From assembly GCA_045629205.1 (NCBI GenBank), contig JAZQQT010000189.1, positions 1-11,943 of the forward strand: 11,943 bases of DNA. Direction: 5' to 3'. A model generated the notes under the pieces. That model was not told where the DNA came from and did no database searches. It worked only from the letters and a program-made list of their open reading frames with translations. This DNA is from JAZQLP01 sp045629205. Its GTDB lineage: Bacteria > Bacillota > Clostridia > Oscillospirales > UBA644. How positions within the stretch are numbered: the stretch's first letter is position 1; the number at the start of each line of letters is the position of its first letter. Shown piece after piece: positions 1 through 7,875 of the stretch. A program made the translations under genes and the position numbers.

Positions 1-30
1 CAAAGAGATTCCGTTCCATTAGTATTTAAG

Positions 31-58
31 AACGCCGCCGCTTTTCCGCGGCGGCGTT
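31..58. terminator. GC-rich hairpin, probable terminator downstream of nifJ
   Basis: A perfect 11-bp inverted repeat (31-41 pairs with 48-58, arm AACGCCGCCGC) closes a 6-base loop. It lies 15 bp past the nifJ stop codon, where a rho-independent terminator is expected. Neither side has a clean T-run: the minus strand continues CTTAAATACT and the plus strand continues TATCCTTATC. It may therefore be a weak or bidirectional terminator serving nifJ and a convergent plus-strand gene outside the window. Confidence 0.7.
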
Positions 59-73
59 TATCCTTATCGGAGA

Positions 74-3000
74 TTATTCCGCTTTATCTGAATTGAGGTC
101 AACAAGATGATCGTATCTTGCCTTTGCCTGTGCTTCTGCTTTGTCGAAGAGATCTTTTGCTCTGTCGGGGAATGAACGTGTAAGAGCAGAATATCTGACT
201 TCGCTTGCGATGAAATCGCCGTAGCTTTCGGTAGGAGCCTTGCTGTCGAGAGTGAATGCTTTCTCGCCGGCTTCTGCCTTACGGGGATCATAACGGAATG
301 TATGCCAGTAACCTGCGGCAACTGCCTTCTTTGTTTCTGCCATGGAATTAATCATGCCGCCCTTGATACCGTGGTTGATACAGGGAGCATAAGCAATGAT
401 GAGTGAAGGTCCGTGATAGCTTTCTGCCTCAGCGATTGCCTTAACTGCCTGAGCAGGATCGGAGCCCATTGCTATGGATGCAACGTAAACGTAACCATAA
501 CTCATTGCTATACCTGCAAGGTCTTTCTTCTTTGTTGCCTTACCTGCAGCAGCAAACTGAGCAACTGCACCCGTAGGTGTGGACTTGGATGACTGTCCGC
601 CGGTATTGGAGTAAACTTCGGTATCGAATACCATAATGTTTACATCTTCGTTCTGAGCGATAACATGATCAAGACCGCCGAAGCCGATATCGTATGCCCA
701 TCCGTCGCCGCCGAAAATCCACATTGATTTCTTGGTAAGCATATCTGCAGACGCGATGATTTCGTCTATATAAGGTTTGCATTCGCAACCGTCGCTGCAT
801 TTAGCGGCTTTTTCGTTGCAGAGAGCAAGGAGTTTTTCGCCTGCGGATTTGGAGACTGCAGCGTCTTCCATATTAGCAAGCCATTCGTTACCTGCGGATT
901 TGATTTCTTCAGGTACTTTTTCGATGGCAACAAGTGCTTTGACTGCGTCGGCAAGTTTTTCTCTTCTTGCTTTTACAGCGAGGAACATACCGTAACCGTA
1001 TTCTGCATTATCTTCAAAGAGGGAGTTTGCCCATGCTGGACCTTTACCCTGCTTGTTTACAGTATACGGAGTGGAAGGAGCAGAACCGCCCCAAATAGAA
1101 GAACATCCGGTAGCGTTTGCGATATACATTCTGTCGCCGAAGAGTTGTGTGATAAGTTTTGCATAAGGAGTTTCGCCGCAGCCGGGGCATGCGCCGTTAT
1201 ACTCAAGTAAAGGCTGTTTGAACTGAGAGCCTTTGACTGTTGCTTCTGCGAACGGAAGTTCTTTATCGGAAACTTTCTTGAAAGCATAATTGAAGTTTGC
1301 CTGTTCGCCAAGCTGATCGTCAAGAGGTTTCATAACAAGTGCTTTGGTCTTTGCTATACAGCTGTTTGCGCAAAGTCCGCATCCGGTGCAGTCGAGAACA
1401 GAAACATTGATGGAGAAGGAAAGACCTTCTGTGCCTTTGCCGATCATCTTCTTTGCGACGAATCCTTCGGGAGCGTCTGCAAGTTCTTTTTCATTAAGAA
1501 CGAACGGTCTGATTACGGCGTGAGGACAAACGAGCGAACACTGGTTACACTGAATACAATTTTCGGAAACCCAAACAGGAACATCAACCGCAATGCCTCT
1601 CTTTTCGAAGGCTGCCGTGCCCTGAGGAAGAACACCGTCGGGATGTTTTGCAAAAACGGATACGGGAATATCGTCACCCTTCTGTTTGTTTGCGGGAATA
1701 AGGATTTCTTCGACATATTCTTTGAGATATCCATCGGCATCGATAACTTCAGCTGCTTTAGGAGTATCAACTGCATTTGCCCAGTCTGCGGGGTATGCAA
1801 CCTGTTTAACGTTTTCTATACCTTTGTCTATAGCGGCATAGTTCTGATCGATAACTGCCTGACCTTTTTTGCCGTAACTCTTAACAACGGCTTCCTTCAT
1901 GTATTTAACAGCATCGTCGAGAGGAATGATATTTGCGATTTTGAAGAAAGCAGACTGGAGAATCATGTTGATTCTGTTGCCGAGTCCGATTTCACGCGCA
2001 ATTCCGACACCGTCAACGGTGTAGAGGTTTGCTTTTGCAAGAGCTATATCTCTCTTGAATTTTGCGGGAAGTCTTGCGGAAAGTTCGTCGATAGACCAAT
2101 CGCAGTTAAGAAGGAGGTTGGAACCGTCTTTAAGGTCTGCCGTGATATCGTATTTATCAACATAAGAAATGTTATGGCATGCGATGAAGTCTGCCTTATT
2201 GACATAATATGTGGATTTAATGGGTTCTTTACCGAATCTCAGGTGAGAAATCGTAACGCCTCCGGATTTTTTGGAGTCGTATGCGAAATATGCCTGAGCA
2301 TACATATCTGTATGGTCGCCGATGATTTTGATTGAGTTTTTGTTGGCGCCTACCGTACCGTCGGAACCGAGACCCCAGAATTTACATGCAACCGTGGAAG
2401 CGGGAGCGGTTACGGGGTTAACGGTAACGGGCAAAGACAGATGAGTAACATCATCGTTGATACCAATGGTGAAATTGTTTGCGGGTTTTGCTTTACGGAG
2501 ATTGTCGTAAACAGCAATAATCTGACCGGGGGTTGTATCCTTTGAACCGAGACCGTATCTTCCGCCGACAACTTTTGCATCTGCGAATTTGGACCCGCTG
2601 AGAGCGGTAACAACATCAAGATAAAGAGGCTCGCCGAGAGCACCGGGTTCTTTAGTTCTGTCGAGAACGGCAATTTTCTTGGCTGTTGCGGGAATTGCGG
2701 CAATAAGATGTTTTGCAGAGAAAGGACGATAAAGTCTGACTTTTACAAGACCAACCTTCTTGCCTTTCTTTGCAAGATAATCGATGGTTTCTTCGATAGT
2801 ATCGTTTACGGAACCCATTGCAATGATAACTTCTTTTGCATCGGGTGCGCCGTAGTAATCAAAGAGGTGATAATTCTTGCCGGCTTTCTTATTGACTTTC
2901 TTCATGTAGTCTTCAACGATACCGACCATATCATCGTAATAAGAATTTGCTGCTTCTTTAGCCTGGAAAAAGATATCGGGGTTCTGTGCTGAACCTTTGA

Positions 3001-3649
3001 GTGTAGGATGTTCCGGATTCAAAGCGCGTGCTTTAAAATCGGCAATGGCATCCATATCAACCATTTCGGCAAGATCTTTGTAATCCCAGACTTCGATTTT
3101 CTGGATTTCATGAGAAGTTCTGAATCCATCGAAGAAATGAATAAAAGGAACTTTGCCTTTGATTGTGGAAAGATGAGCAACAGCACCGAGATCCATAACT
3201 TCCTGAACGTTACTGGAAGCAAGCATTGCGTAACCGGTCTGTCTGCATGCCATTACGTCGGAATGGTCTCCGAAGATCGAAAGAGCGTGTGTTGCAAGAG
3301 CACGAGCAGAAACGTGAATAACGTTCGGAAGTAATTCGCCTGCGATTTTATACATATTGGGGATCATCAAAAGAAGACCCTGAGAAGCAGTATAGGTCGT
3401 TGTGAGAGCACCTGCGGAAAGAGATCCGTGAACAGCACCTGCAGCACCGGCTTCGGACTGCATTTCGGCAACTCTGACCTTTTGACCGAAAATGTTTTTC
3501 TGACCGCCTGCCGACCATGTATCGGTAACTTCAGCCATAACAGAAGAAGGTGTTATGGGGTAAATGGCGGCTACTTCAGTAAAAGCATAGGAAACATGAG
3601 CGGCAGCATTGTTACCGTCCATAGTTTTCATTTTTCTTTTAATTGCCAT
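74..3649 (-). CDS. nifJ: Pyruvate:ferredoxin (flavodoxin) oxidoreductase, homodimeric type
   Basis: A 1191-residue cytoplasmic enzyme that oxidatively decarboxylates pyruvate with CoA to acetyl-CoA and CO2, reducing ferredoxin. This is the central pyruvate step of clostridial fermentation. All domains of the single-chain family are present in order. The N-terminal half has YPITPSS at residues 30-36. The EKR linker (EKRGIAVDVP) precedes two [4Fe-4S] ferredoxin motifs at C698/C701/C704/C708 and C754/C757/C760/C764. The proximal-cluster cysteines are C821, C824, C849 and C1090. The thiamine diphosphate/Mg site runs from GDG (981-983) to N1015 in DTEVYSNTGG. Compared with the Desulfovibrio africanus enzyme as I recall it, the C-terminal protective extension is missing, and a cysteine-rich insert sits at about 944-957. 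An in-frame ATG at 3676 would add nine residues, but only the ATG at 3649 has a well-spaced ribosome binding site. The gene is probably monocistronic, with its own promoter and terminator. Confidence 0.97.
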   Translation of the reverse strand: MAIKRKMKTMDGNNAAAHVSYAFTEVAAIYPITPSSVMAEVTDTWSAGGQKNIFGQKVRVAEMQSEAGAAGAVHGSLSAGALTTTYTASQGLLLMIPNMYKIAGELLPNVIHVSARALATHALSIFGDHSDVMACRQTGYAMLASSNVQEVMDLGAVAHLSTIKGKVPFIHFFDGFRTSHEIQKIEVWDYKDLAEMVDMDAIADFKARALNPEHPTLKGSAQNPDIFFQAKEAANSYYDDMVGIVEDYMKKVNKKAGKNYHLFDYYGAPDAKEVIIAMGSVNDTIEETIDYLAKKGKKVGLVKVRLYRPFSAKHLIAAIPATAKKIAVLDRTKEPGALGEPLYLDVVTALSGSKFADAKVVGGRYGLGSKDTTPGQIIAVYDNLRKAKPANNFTIGINDDVTHLSLPVTVNPVTAPASTVACKFWGLGSDGTVGANKNSIKIIGDHTDMYAQAYFAYDSKKSGGVTISHLRFGKEPIKSTYYVNKADFIACHNISYVDKYDITADLKDGSNLLLNCDWSIDELSARLPAKFKRDIALAKANLYTVDGVGIAREIGLGNRINMILQSAFFKIANIIPLDDAVKYMKEAVVKSYGKKGQAVIDQNYAAIDKGIENVKQVAYPADWANAVDTPKAAEVIDADGYLKEYVEEILIPANKQKGDDIPVSVFAKHPDGVLPQGTAAFEKRGIAVDVPVWVSENCIQCNQCSLVCPHAVIRPFVLNEKELADAPEGFVAKKMIGKGTEGLSFSINVSVLDCTGCGLCANSCIAKTKALVMKPLDDQLGEQANFNYAFKKVSDKELPFAEATVKGSQFKQPLLEYNGACPGCGETPYAKLITQLFGDRMYIANATGCSSIWGGSAPSTPYTVNKQGKGPAWANSLFEDNAEYGYGMFLAVKARREKLADAVKALVAIEKVPEEIKSAGNEWLANMEDAAVSKSAGEKLLALCNEKAAKCSDGCECKPYIDEIIASADMLTKKSMWIFGGDGWAYDIGFGGLDHVIAQNEDVNIMVFDTEVYSNTGGQSSKSTPTGAVAQFAAAGKATKKKDLAGIAMSYGYVYVASIAMGSDPAQAVKAIAEAESYHGPSLIIAYAPCINHGIKGGMINSMAETKKAVAAGYWHTFRYDPRKAEAGEKAFTLDSKAPTESYGDFIASEVRYSALTRSFPDRAKDLFDKAEAQAKARYDHLVDLNSDKAE

Positions 3650-3656
3650 GAAAAAA

Positions 3657-3662
3657 TCCTCC
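3657..3662 (-). promoter_or_regulatory. Ribosome binding site of nifJ (fixes the start)
   Basis: On the minus strand GGAGGA lies 7 nt before the ATG at 3649, whose protein begins MAIKRK. It falls inside the extra codons that an upstream ATG at 3676 would add, so it argues for the shorter protein. Confidence 0.85.
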
Positions 3663-3691
3663 GTTTTGAAATTCATTATTTACCACTGTAT

Positions 3692-3720
3692 ATATTATCA
3701 CCCCAATACATAATTGTAAA
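3692..3720 (-). promoter_or_regulatory. Predicted sigma-A promoter of nifJ
   Basis: On the minus strand a -35-like TTTACA (3720-3715) is separated by 17 bp from a -10-like TAATAT (3697-3692). The -10 is preceded by TGA, giving an extended -10 (TGn). The predicted start is near 3684-3686, with a leader of about 35 nt to the ATG at 3649. The -10 element overlaps the downstream arm of a large inverted repeat, and the -35 directly follows the upstream arm. This is the arrangement expected of a repressor-controlled promoter. Confidence 0.6.
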
Positions 3721-3732
3721 GGGGTGATAATA
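3693..3732. repeat. 40-bp inverted repeat over the nifJ promoter, putative operator
   Basis: Two perfect 12-bp arms, TATTATCACCCC and its reverse complement GGGGTGATAATA, occupy 3693-3704 and 3721-3732 with a 16-bp spacer. Inside the spacer a smaller dyad, TACA/TGTA (3707-3710 and 3715-3718), has the same centre of symmetry at 3712.5. The arms bracket the -35 and cover the -10 of nifJ. No T-run follows on the minus strand, and the loop is long for a terminator of the upstream operon. A binding site for a dimeric or tetrameric regulator is the preferred reading. I do not recognise the motif as a known regulator box. Confidence 0.65.
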
Positions 3733-3764
3733 AAATTTCACTATATTGTTGAGAATTATATTAG

Positions 3765-4253
3765 TTAAATATATAGAAGTTTGCAAATTTCGGCAAACGC
3801 CTGTTCAACGGCGGCATTGCGAACAGCTTCCCTGTCACCTTCAAAAACATACCTGAAAGATTTTGAGAATGACGTATGACTGTTGTTTTTCAAATATACA
3901 CCGATATAAACGGTGCCGACAGGATCATTTTCCGTTCCTCCTCCTGGACCTGCGTATCCGGTTGCAGAAACCCCGATTTCAGATTTTGCAACAGAAGCAA
4001 CACCCTGAGCCATCATTGACGCACACGCAAAACTGACCGCTCCGTTTTTTTCAAGAACGTTTTTTGATACGCCGAGAACGGAGTTCTTTATATCTTCTCC
4101 GTAAGAAACCACGCCGCAGTCAAAAACCTCCGACGATCCCGGAATATCCGTAATGGCAGCGGCAATCAGTCCTCCGGTGCAGGACTCGGCCGTGGCTATA
4201 TGCAATTTATTTTCGCGAAGATACTCAACGATTTTAAGAGCGTTTTCTCTCAT
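3765..4253 (-). CDS. pncC: Nicotinamide-nucleotide amidase, stand-alone CinA C-terminal domain (PncC)
   Basis: A 162-residue cytoplasmic protein consisting only of the CinA C-terminal domain. Family members hydrolyse nicotinamide mononucleotide to nicotinate mononucleotide and ammonia, returning it to NAD synthesis. Visible signatures are AESCTGG at 22-28 with the conserved serine S24, GYAGPGGGTE at 99-108, PVGTVYIG at 111-118, and FEGDREAVR near the C-terminus. Many Firmicutes carry a CinA of roughly 400 residues whose N-terminal half is a molybdopterin-binding-like domain; that half is absent here and the gene begins cleanly, so this is not a truncation. Its ATG overlaps the thiI stop in ATGA, with AAGGTGA a few bases upstream, so translation is probably coupled to thiI. 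It is the last gene of the unit, and no obvious terminator lies between it and the nifJ promoter. Confidence 0.9.
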   Translation of the reverse strand: MRENALKIVEYLRENKLHIATAESCTGGLIAAAITDIPGSSEVFDCGVVSYGEDIKNSVLGVSKNVLEKNGAVSFACASMMAQGVASVAKSEIGVSATGYAGPGGGTENDPVGTVYIGVYLKNNSHTSFSKSFRYVFEGDREAVRNAAVEQAFAEICKLLYI

Positions 4254-5410
4254 ATCGTCACCTTTTCGATTTCAACAGAGGAAACGAGATTTTCTATATC
4301 AAGCTTTTCCTCGGATTTAATCACTTCGGCAAGATTCGGAGAAGTTTTAGGATGTTTGGGCGTAAATACGGTGCAGCAATCCTCAAACGGTTCGATGGAA
4401 ATATCATAAGTGTCAATCTTGTATGCCAAATCCACTATTTCCTGTTTATCAGTGCCGATAAACGGTCTGAACACCGGTCTGTCGGAAGCCGCATCCGTGC
4501 AGCATATCGCATTAAGCGTCTGAGAAGCGACCTGACCGAGACTTTCGCCTGTAATAAGAGCACCGGCATGAATACGATCGGCAAGCCGACATGCGATTCT
4601 GATCATAAATCGGCGCATAATAACGGTAAACAGATCTTCCCTGCATTTATCACGGATCTGTTCCTGAATTTCTGTGAAATGGACGATATAAAGATTTATA
4701 TCCCCAACATACGGAGTGAGTTTTGCGGCAAGTTTTTCCACCTTCTGACGGGCTCTTTCCGATGTATACGGCGGACTTTCGAAATGAATCGCGGAAAGCG
4801 ACATTCCTCTTTTTGCAAGACAATATCCGGCAACCGGACTGTCGATACCTCCGGAAAGCATAAGAAGACCGTGACCGGAAGTGCCGACCGGGAGACCACC
4901 GGCTCCTTTTTCGGGATCGGTATGAATGTATACACAACCGTCACGAACCTCAATATAGACGGTCACGGCAGGCTTATGAACGTCAACCGACACACCCGGA
5001 ACATTATCGAGGATATATTCTCCGGTAAGGGCCTCTATCTGAGGTGATGTAAAGGGATATGACTTGTCAGCTCGTTTTGCCCTCACCTTGAACGTTTTTC
5101 CACGTATAAGCTTTGTTCTGAACAATGCAGCGGCCGACTGTTTGACGGTTTCAAAATCAAGCGGAAGTTTATAAGCTCGACACAGCGCAACAATACCGAA
5201 AACCTTTTTACATTCCTCCAGAAGGGAATCCATATCAACGTTATCGGATAAAGGTGACACAAAAGCTGTTGACTGAGAAGAATAAACTTCTGCCCCTCCG
5301 AAGCGTTCGGCGATTTTTCTGAGCTGACGAAGTAAACGTTCCTCAAACCTCATTCGGTTAAGACCTTTTAAAATTATTTCTCCGTATTTGAGAAGAATAA
5401 CTTCTTTCAT
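4250..5410 (-). CDS. thiI: tRNA 4-thiouridine synthase ThiI, without rhodanese domain
   Basis: A 386-residue cytoplasmic enzyme that adenylates uridine 8 of tRNA and inserts sulfur to give 4-thiouridine; some family members also support thiazole synthesis for thiamine. The N-terminus (MKEVILLKYGEIILKGLNR) is typical. The ferredoxin-like and THUMP domains follow, with FKVRAKRADKSYPFTS at 107-122 contacting tRNA. The PP-loop ATP site is SGGIDS at 186-191. The DCCTVFTPKHPKT segment with C345/C346 is present. The chain ends without the C-terminal rhodanese domain of Escherichia coli ThiI, as in Bacillus subtilis, where a dedicated cysteine desulfurase encoded next to thiI supplies sulfur. Such a gene lies directly upstream here. 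A TTG at 5422 would add four residues, but the ATG at 5410 has GAGG (5420-5417) six bases upstream and matches family starts. It is 8 bp from the previous stop. Confidence 0.95.
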   Translation of the reverse strand: MKEVILLKYGEIILKGLNRMRFEERLLRQLRKIAERFGGAEVYSSQSTAFVSPLSDNVDMDSLLEECKKVFGIVALCRAYKLPLDFETVKQSAAALFRTKLIRGKTFKVRAKRADKSYPFTSPQIEALTGEYILDNVPGVSVDVHKPAVTVYIEVRDGCVYIHTDPEKGAGGLPVGTSGHGLLMLSGGIDSPVAGYCLAKRGMSLSAIHFESPPYTSERARQKVEKLAAKLTPYVGDINLYIVHFTEIQEQIRDKCREDLFTVIMRRFMIRIACRLADRIHAGALITGESLGQVASQTLNAICCTDAASDRPVFRPFIGTDKQEIVDLAYKIDTYDISIEPFEDCCTVFTPKHPKTSPNLAEVIKSEEKLDIENLVSSVEIEKVTI

Positions 5411-5418
5411 AATATACC

Positions 5419-6525
5419 TCAATTTACTTTTCTGACAGACTGTAAAGACGATTTAAGCGCTTCTTCGAATATTTCTGCTTCTTCCGGTTTATTCATTTCC
5501 GAAAAACTGAGGCGAAGCACGGATTTTCGGATATTTTCCAGGCCGAGCGCGCTCATGACATTACTTGCTTTCTTTGACGAGCATGCAGACCCCGTTGAAA
5601 CATAAATTCCTTTTTCGGAAAGACTGTGGAGCAGGTTTTCACCGAGATATCCATCAAATGAACAACTTAAAATATAAGGAGAAGATATCTCCGGAGAAAT
5701 AATTTTACCTCCGAGACGGAGAACGATATCGGAATACAGTTTTTTAAGATTTTCAACATAAATATGGTTAGCCGCAAAATCGGAGTTTTTTATTGCCGCA
5801 GCCCATGAGCAAGCGCCGGCGGTATTGACCGTTCCCGACTGAATATTATTTTCCTGACCTCCGCCGAAAATCATCGGCTTTACCTTAATGCCTTTTTTTA
5901 TATAAATTGCGCCTATTCCTTTATACCCATGAGTTTTATGTCCGCTGAAGGATGCCATATCAACAGCGGAAAAATTAAAATCTTCTTTTGCATATCCCTG
6001 CACCGCATCGGTATGGAAAACGATTCCGTATTCTTTTGCCAGACGGGCTATACCCGAGATATCATTCAGCGCGCCGGTCTCGTTGTTAACATGCATAATA
6101 CTGATAAAAACAGTATCCGAAGTAATTTCCCGTTCAACACATCCGGCAGAAATAATACCGTTTTCGGGTTTGATTCTGACAACTTCAAAGGAGCTTTCGA
6201 GACTTGCGAAGCACTGTTCTGCGGCAGGATGTTCAAAAGCCGAAGTAATGATCCGTCCGCCCCGTTTTGACGAAAGATAACCGCGAATCGCGATATTGTC
6301 GGACATAGTTCCGCCGGATGTAAAATAAAGAGATTCGGCGGGAATGTGCATACTCTCGGCAAGCACGGCGCGGGCATTGTTCAGTTGCGTTTCGGCAAGG
6401 ACGCCGAATGAATGAAGAGAGTGCGGATTGGCATATATTTCAGCCATTTTTTTCATACTCTCAACTGCGGCCTGCGACGGCACCGTTGTTGCCGCATTAT
6501 CAAGATATATTATTCTGTCCGACAT
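5419..6525 (-). CDS. Cysteine desulfurase, NifS/IscS family, partner of ThiI
   Basis: A 368-residue PLP enzyme that takes sulfur from L-cysteine, leaving alanine and an enzyme persulfide. Seen directly: the N-terminal YLDNAATT, the histidine of FEHPA, NNETG at 147-151, the PLP-binding lysine K197 in SFSGHKTHG, and the catalytic cysteine C315 in the loop STGSACSSKK. Aminotransferase class V fold and length fit the family. Its place just before a rhodanese-less thiI suggests it is the dedicated ThiI sulfur donor, like NifZ of Bacillus subtilis, rather than the general Fe-S cluster IscS; no iscU/sufU lies nearby in the window. This role is inferred from context. A TTG at 6531 overlapping the rmuC stop would add two residues, but the ATG at 6525 with GGGGA six bases upstream is preferred. 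Only 2 bp separate it from rmuC. Confidence 0.94.
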   Translation of the reverse strand: MSDRIIYLDNAATTVPSQAAVESMKKMAEIYANPHSLHSFGVLAETQLNNARAVLAESMHIPAESLYFTSGGTMSDNIAIRGYLSSKRGGRIITSAFEHPAAEQCFASLESSFEVVRIKPENGIISAGCVEREITSDTVFISIMHVNNETGALNDISGIARLAKEYGIVFHTDAVQGYAKEDFNFSAVDMASFSGHKTHGYKGIGAIYIKKGIKVKPMIFGGGQENNIQSGTVNTAGACSWAAAIKNSDFAANHIYVENLKKLYSDIVLRLGGKIISPEISSPYILSCSFDGYLGENLLHSLSEKGIYVSTGSACSSKKASNVMSALGLENIRKSVLRLSFSEMNKPEEAEIFEEALKSSLQSVRKVN

Positions 6526-6527
6526 AA

Positions 6528-7865
6528 TCAATCCCCGTTTTCGACGGCTGACGTTTCGTCAGATTCATTATAGGGAAGAGCCTCGACATCTCTGAGCTTG
6601 CGCTGAATTGCGTTGGTCCTCGTTGTAAGTAAACTGTCAAGATCTCTGCCGCTGCGATCGATATTTTCTTTGATTTTCGTAAGTGAAGTTGAAAATTTTC
6701 CGAATTCCGTTTTGACTTCACCCAGCGTTCTCCATACCTGACCGTTGCGTTTTTCTATAGCAAGAGTGCGGAATCCCATTTGCAGGCTGTTAAGAAATGC
6801 GGTAATGGTTGAGGGACCGCAAACGGTTATACTGAAATCGTTGCGAAGTTTTTCGGTAAGTTCAACGTTGCGTATTACCTCGGCGAAAAGTCCTTCGGTC
6901 GGAAGGAACATTATCGCGAAATCGGTTGTGGCCGGAACATCGATATATTTTGAGCTTATGGTTTTTGCTTCTTTTTTTATCGTTTCATTGAGAGCGCTGC
7001 GCGCCGAATCAATGAGAGTCTTATCACCGTCGGTATAAGCGTCAACAAGAGCACTGTAGGTATCGAGCGGAAACTTTGCGTCTATCGGGAGATATATATA
7101 TTTATTATCTTCGTCTTTTGCCGGAATCTTAACAGCAAATTCAACCGGATCGTCGGAATTCTTTTTTGTTCTGACGTTTTCGTCATACTGATCTTTCGTC
7201 AACGTTTGTTCAAGTATGCGCCCAAGCTGAATCTCGCCGATTTCGCCGCGAACTTTAACGTTCGTAAGCGCCTTTTTAAGGCTGCCGACGTCGGAGGCAA
7301 GATTATTCATTTCCCCGAGACTTTTATAAACGGATTCAAGCTGCTCACTTACCCGTTTGAATGATTCGGACACTCTTTCGGCAAGTGTTTTATCGAGTTT
7401 TTCAGCCACGGTATTTTCTATTTCGTCAAGTTTTTTCTGATTGGATTCTCTTATATCGGACAATTGTTTCTCTGTAGTTGAACGAACAGTTTCAAGACGT
7501 TCTTCCTGACTCTTGCGCATTTCTTCCATGCGCGCGTCAAGTTTTGCGTTTCCGTCCGAAATCGTTTTTTCGAATACGGTAAGACGTTCGTTAATGCCGG
7601 TATTGACGGCTTTCATATTATCTGTCTCTGTTTTAAGCATATCCGAAAGCCCGTCACGCAAACTACCGTTGATTGAAGAGGACATACTGTCAAGACGTTG
7701 ATTGACCTCGTTGCGCTGGCGGGAAAGATCGGATTCTATCGCTTCCTGCAGGTCGGTATCGTTTCTTTCGGATAATTTTACAACCGCAATAATAAGCAAA
7801 ACGAGAAGAGCAACAGACAAAACAGCCAAGCCTATCAACAGCCAAAAAAGAACATTATTATCCAT
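6528..7865 (-). CDS. rmuC: DNA recombination protein RmuC homologue
   Basis: A 445-residue protein with one N-terminal membrane segment (about residues 5-29, rich in L, V, I and A). A long charged helical stretch to about residue 195, probably a coiled coil, follows. The RmuC domain then carries RGEIGEIQL from R206 and the LPIDAKFPL core with D262 and K264. The domain is related to PD-(D/E)XK nucleases. In E. coli, loss of RmuC raises inversion rates at short inverted repeats; its biochemical role is poorly known. Here it would be anchored to the membrane with the nuclease-like domain in the cytoplasm. AGGAGA precedes the ATG by six bases. The SD overlaps the TAG stop of pcrA, which suggests coupled translation with the helicase. 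Family identification is firm, exact function is not. Confidence 0.93.
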   Translation of the reverse strand: MDNNVLFWLLIGLAVLSVALLVLLIIAVVKLSERNDTDLQEAIESDLSRQRNEVNQRLDSMSSSINGSLRDGLSDMLKTETDNMKAVNTGINERLTVFEKTISDGNAKLDARMEEMRKSQEERLETVRSTTEKQLSDIRESNQKKLDEIENTVAEKLDKTLAERVSESFKRVSEQLESVYKSLGEMNNLASDVGSLKKALTNVKVRGEIGEIQLGRILEQTLTKDQYDENVRTKKNSDDPVEFAVKIPAKDEDNKYIYLPIDAKFPLDTYSALVDAYTDGDKTLIDSARSALNETIKKEAKTISSKYIDVPATTDFAIMFLPTEGLFAEVIRNVELTEKLRNDFSITVCGPSTITAFLNSLQMGFRTLAIEKRNGQVWRTLGEVKTEFGKFSTSLTKIKENIDRSGRDLDSLLTTRTNAIQRKLRDVEALPYNESDETSAVENGD

Positions 7866-7875
7866 ATCGATTCTC

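Noticed and set aside
2..22. Possible 3' end of a convergent plus-strand gene (six codons ending in TAG just before the hairpin at 31-58).
   Set aside because: Six codons are too few to support a gene, and another frame also stops nearby at 27-29.
1520..2335. A 271-codon plus-strand open frame antisense to nifJ.
   Set aside because: It lies wholly inside the well-supported nifJ reading frame on the other strand, has a composition rich in Cys, Phe, Asn and Ile typical of antisense translation, and shows no recognisable domain or ribosome binding site.
3693..3732. Reading the nifJ upstream palindrome as the rho-independent terminator of the pcrA-pncC operon.
   Set aside because: The loop would be 16 nt, the stem is only moderately GC-rich, and no T-run follows on the minus strand; the arms instead coincide with promoter elements. 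It is kept as an alternative in the finding.
3684..3764. A small gene or riboswitch in the gap between pncC and nifJ.
   Set aside because: The gap is short and A/T-rich, contains no start with a ribosome binding site, and its only structure is explained by the promoter-associated palindrome.
3765..4253. CinA fragment as a degraded remnant of a full-length competence protein.
   Set aside because: The frame starts at an ATGA overlap with its own ribosome binding site and carries all conserved motifs of the stand-alone amidase, so it looks intact.
4352..5047. A 231-codon plus-strand open frame antisense to thiI.
   Set aside because: It overlaps a gene with all conserved ThiI motifs; the translation shows no family features and looks like a shadow frame.
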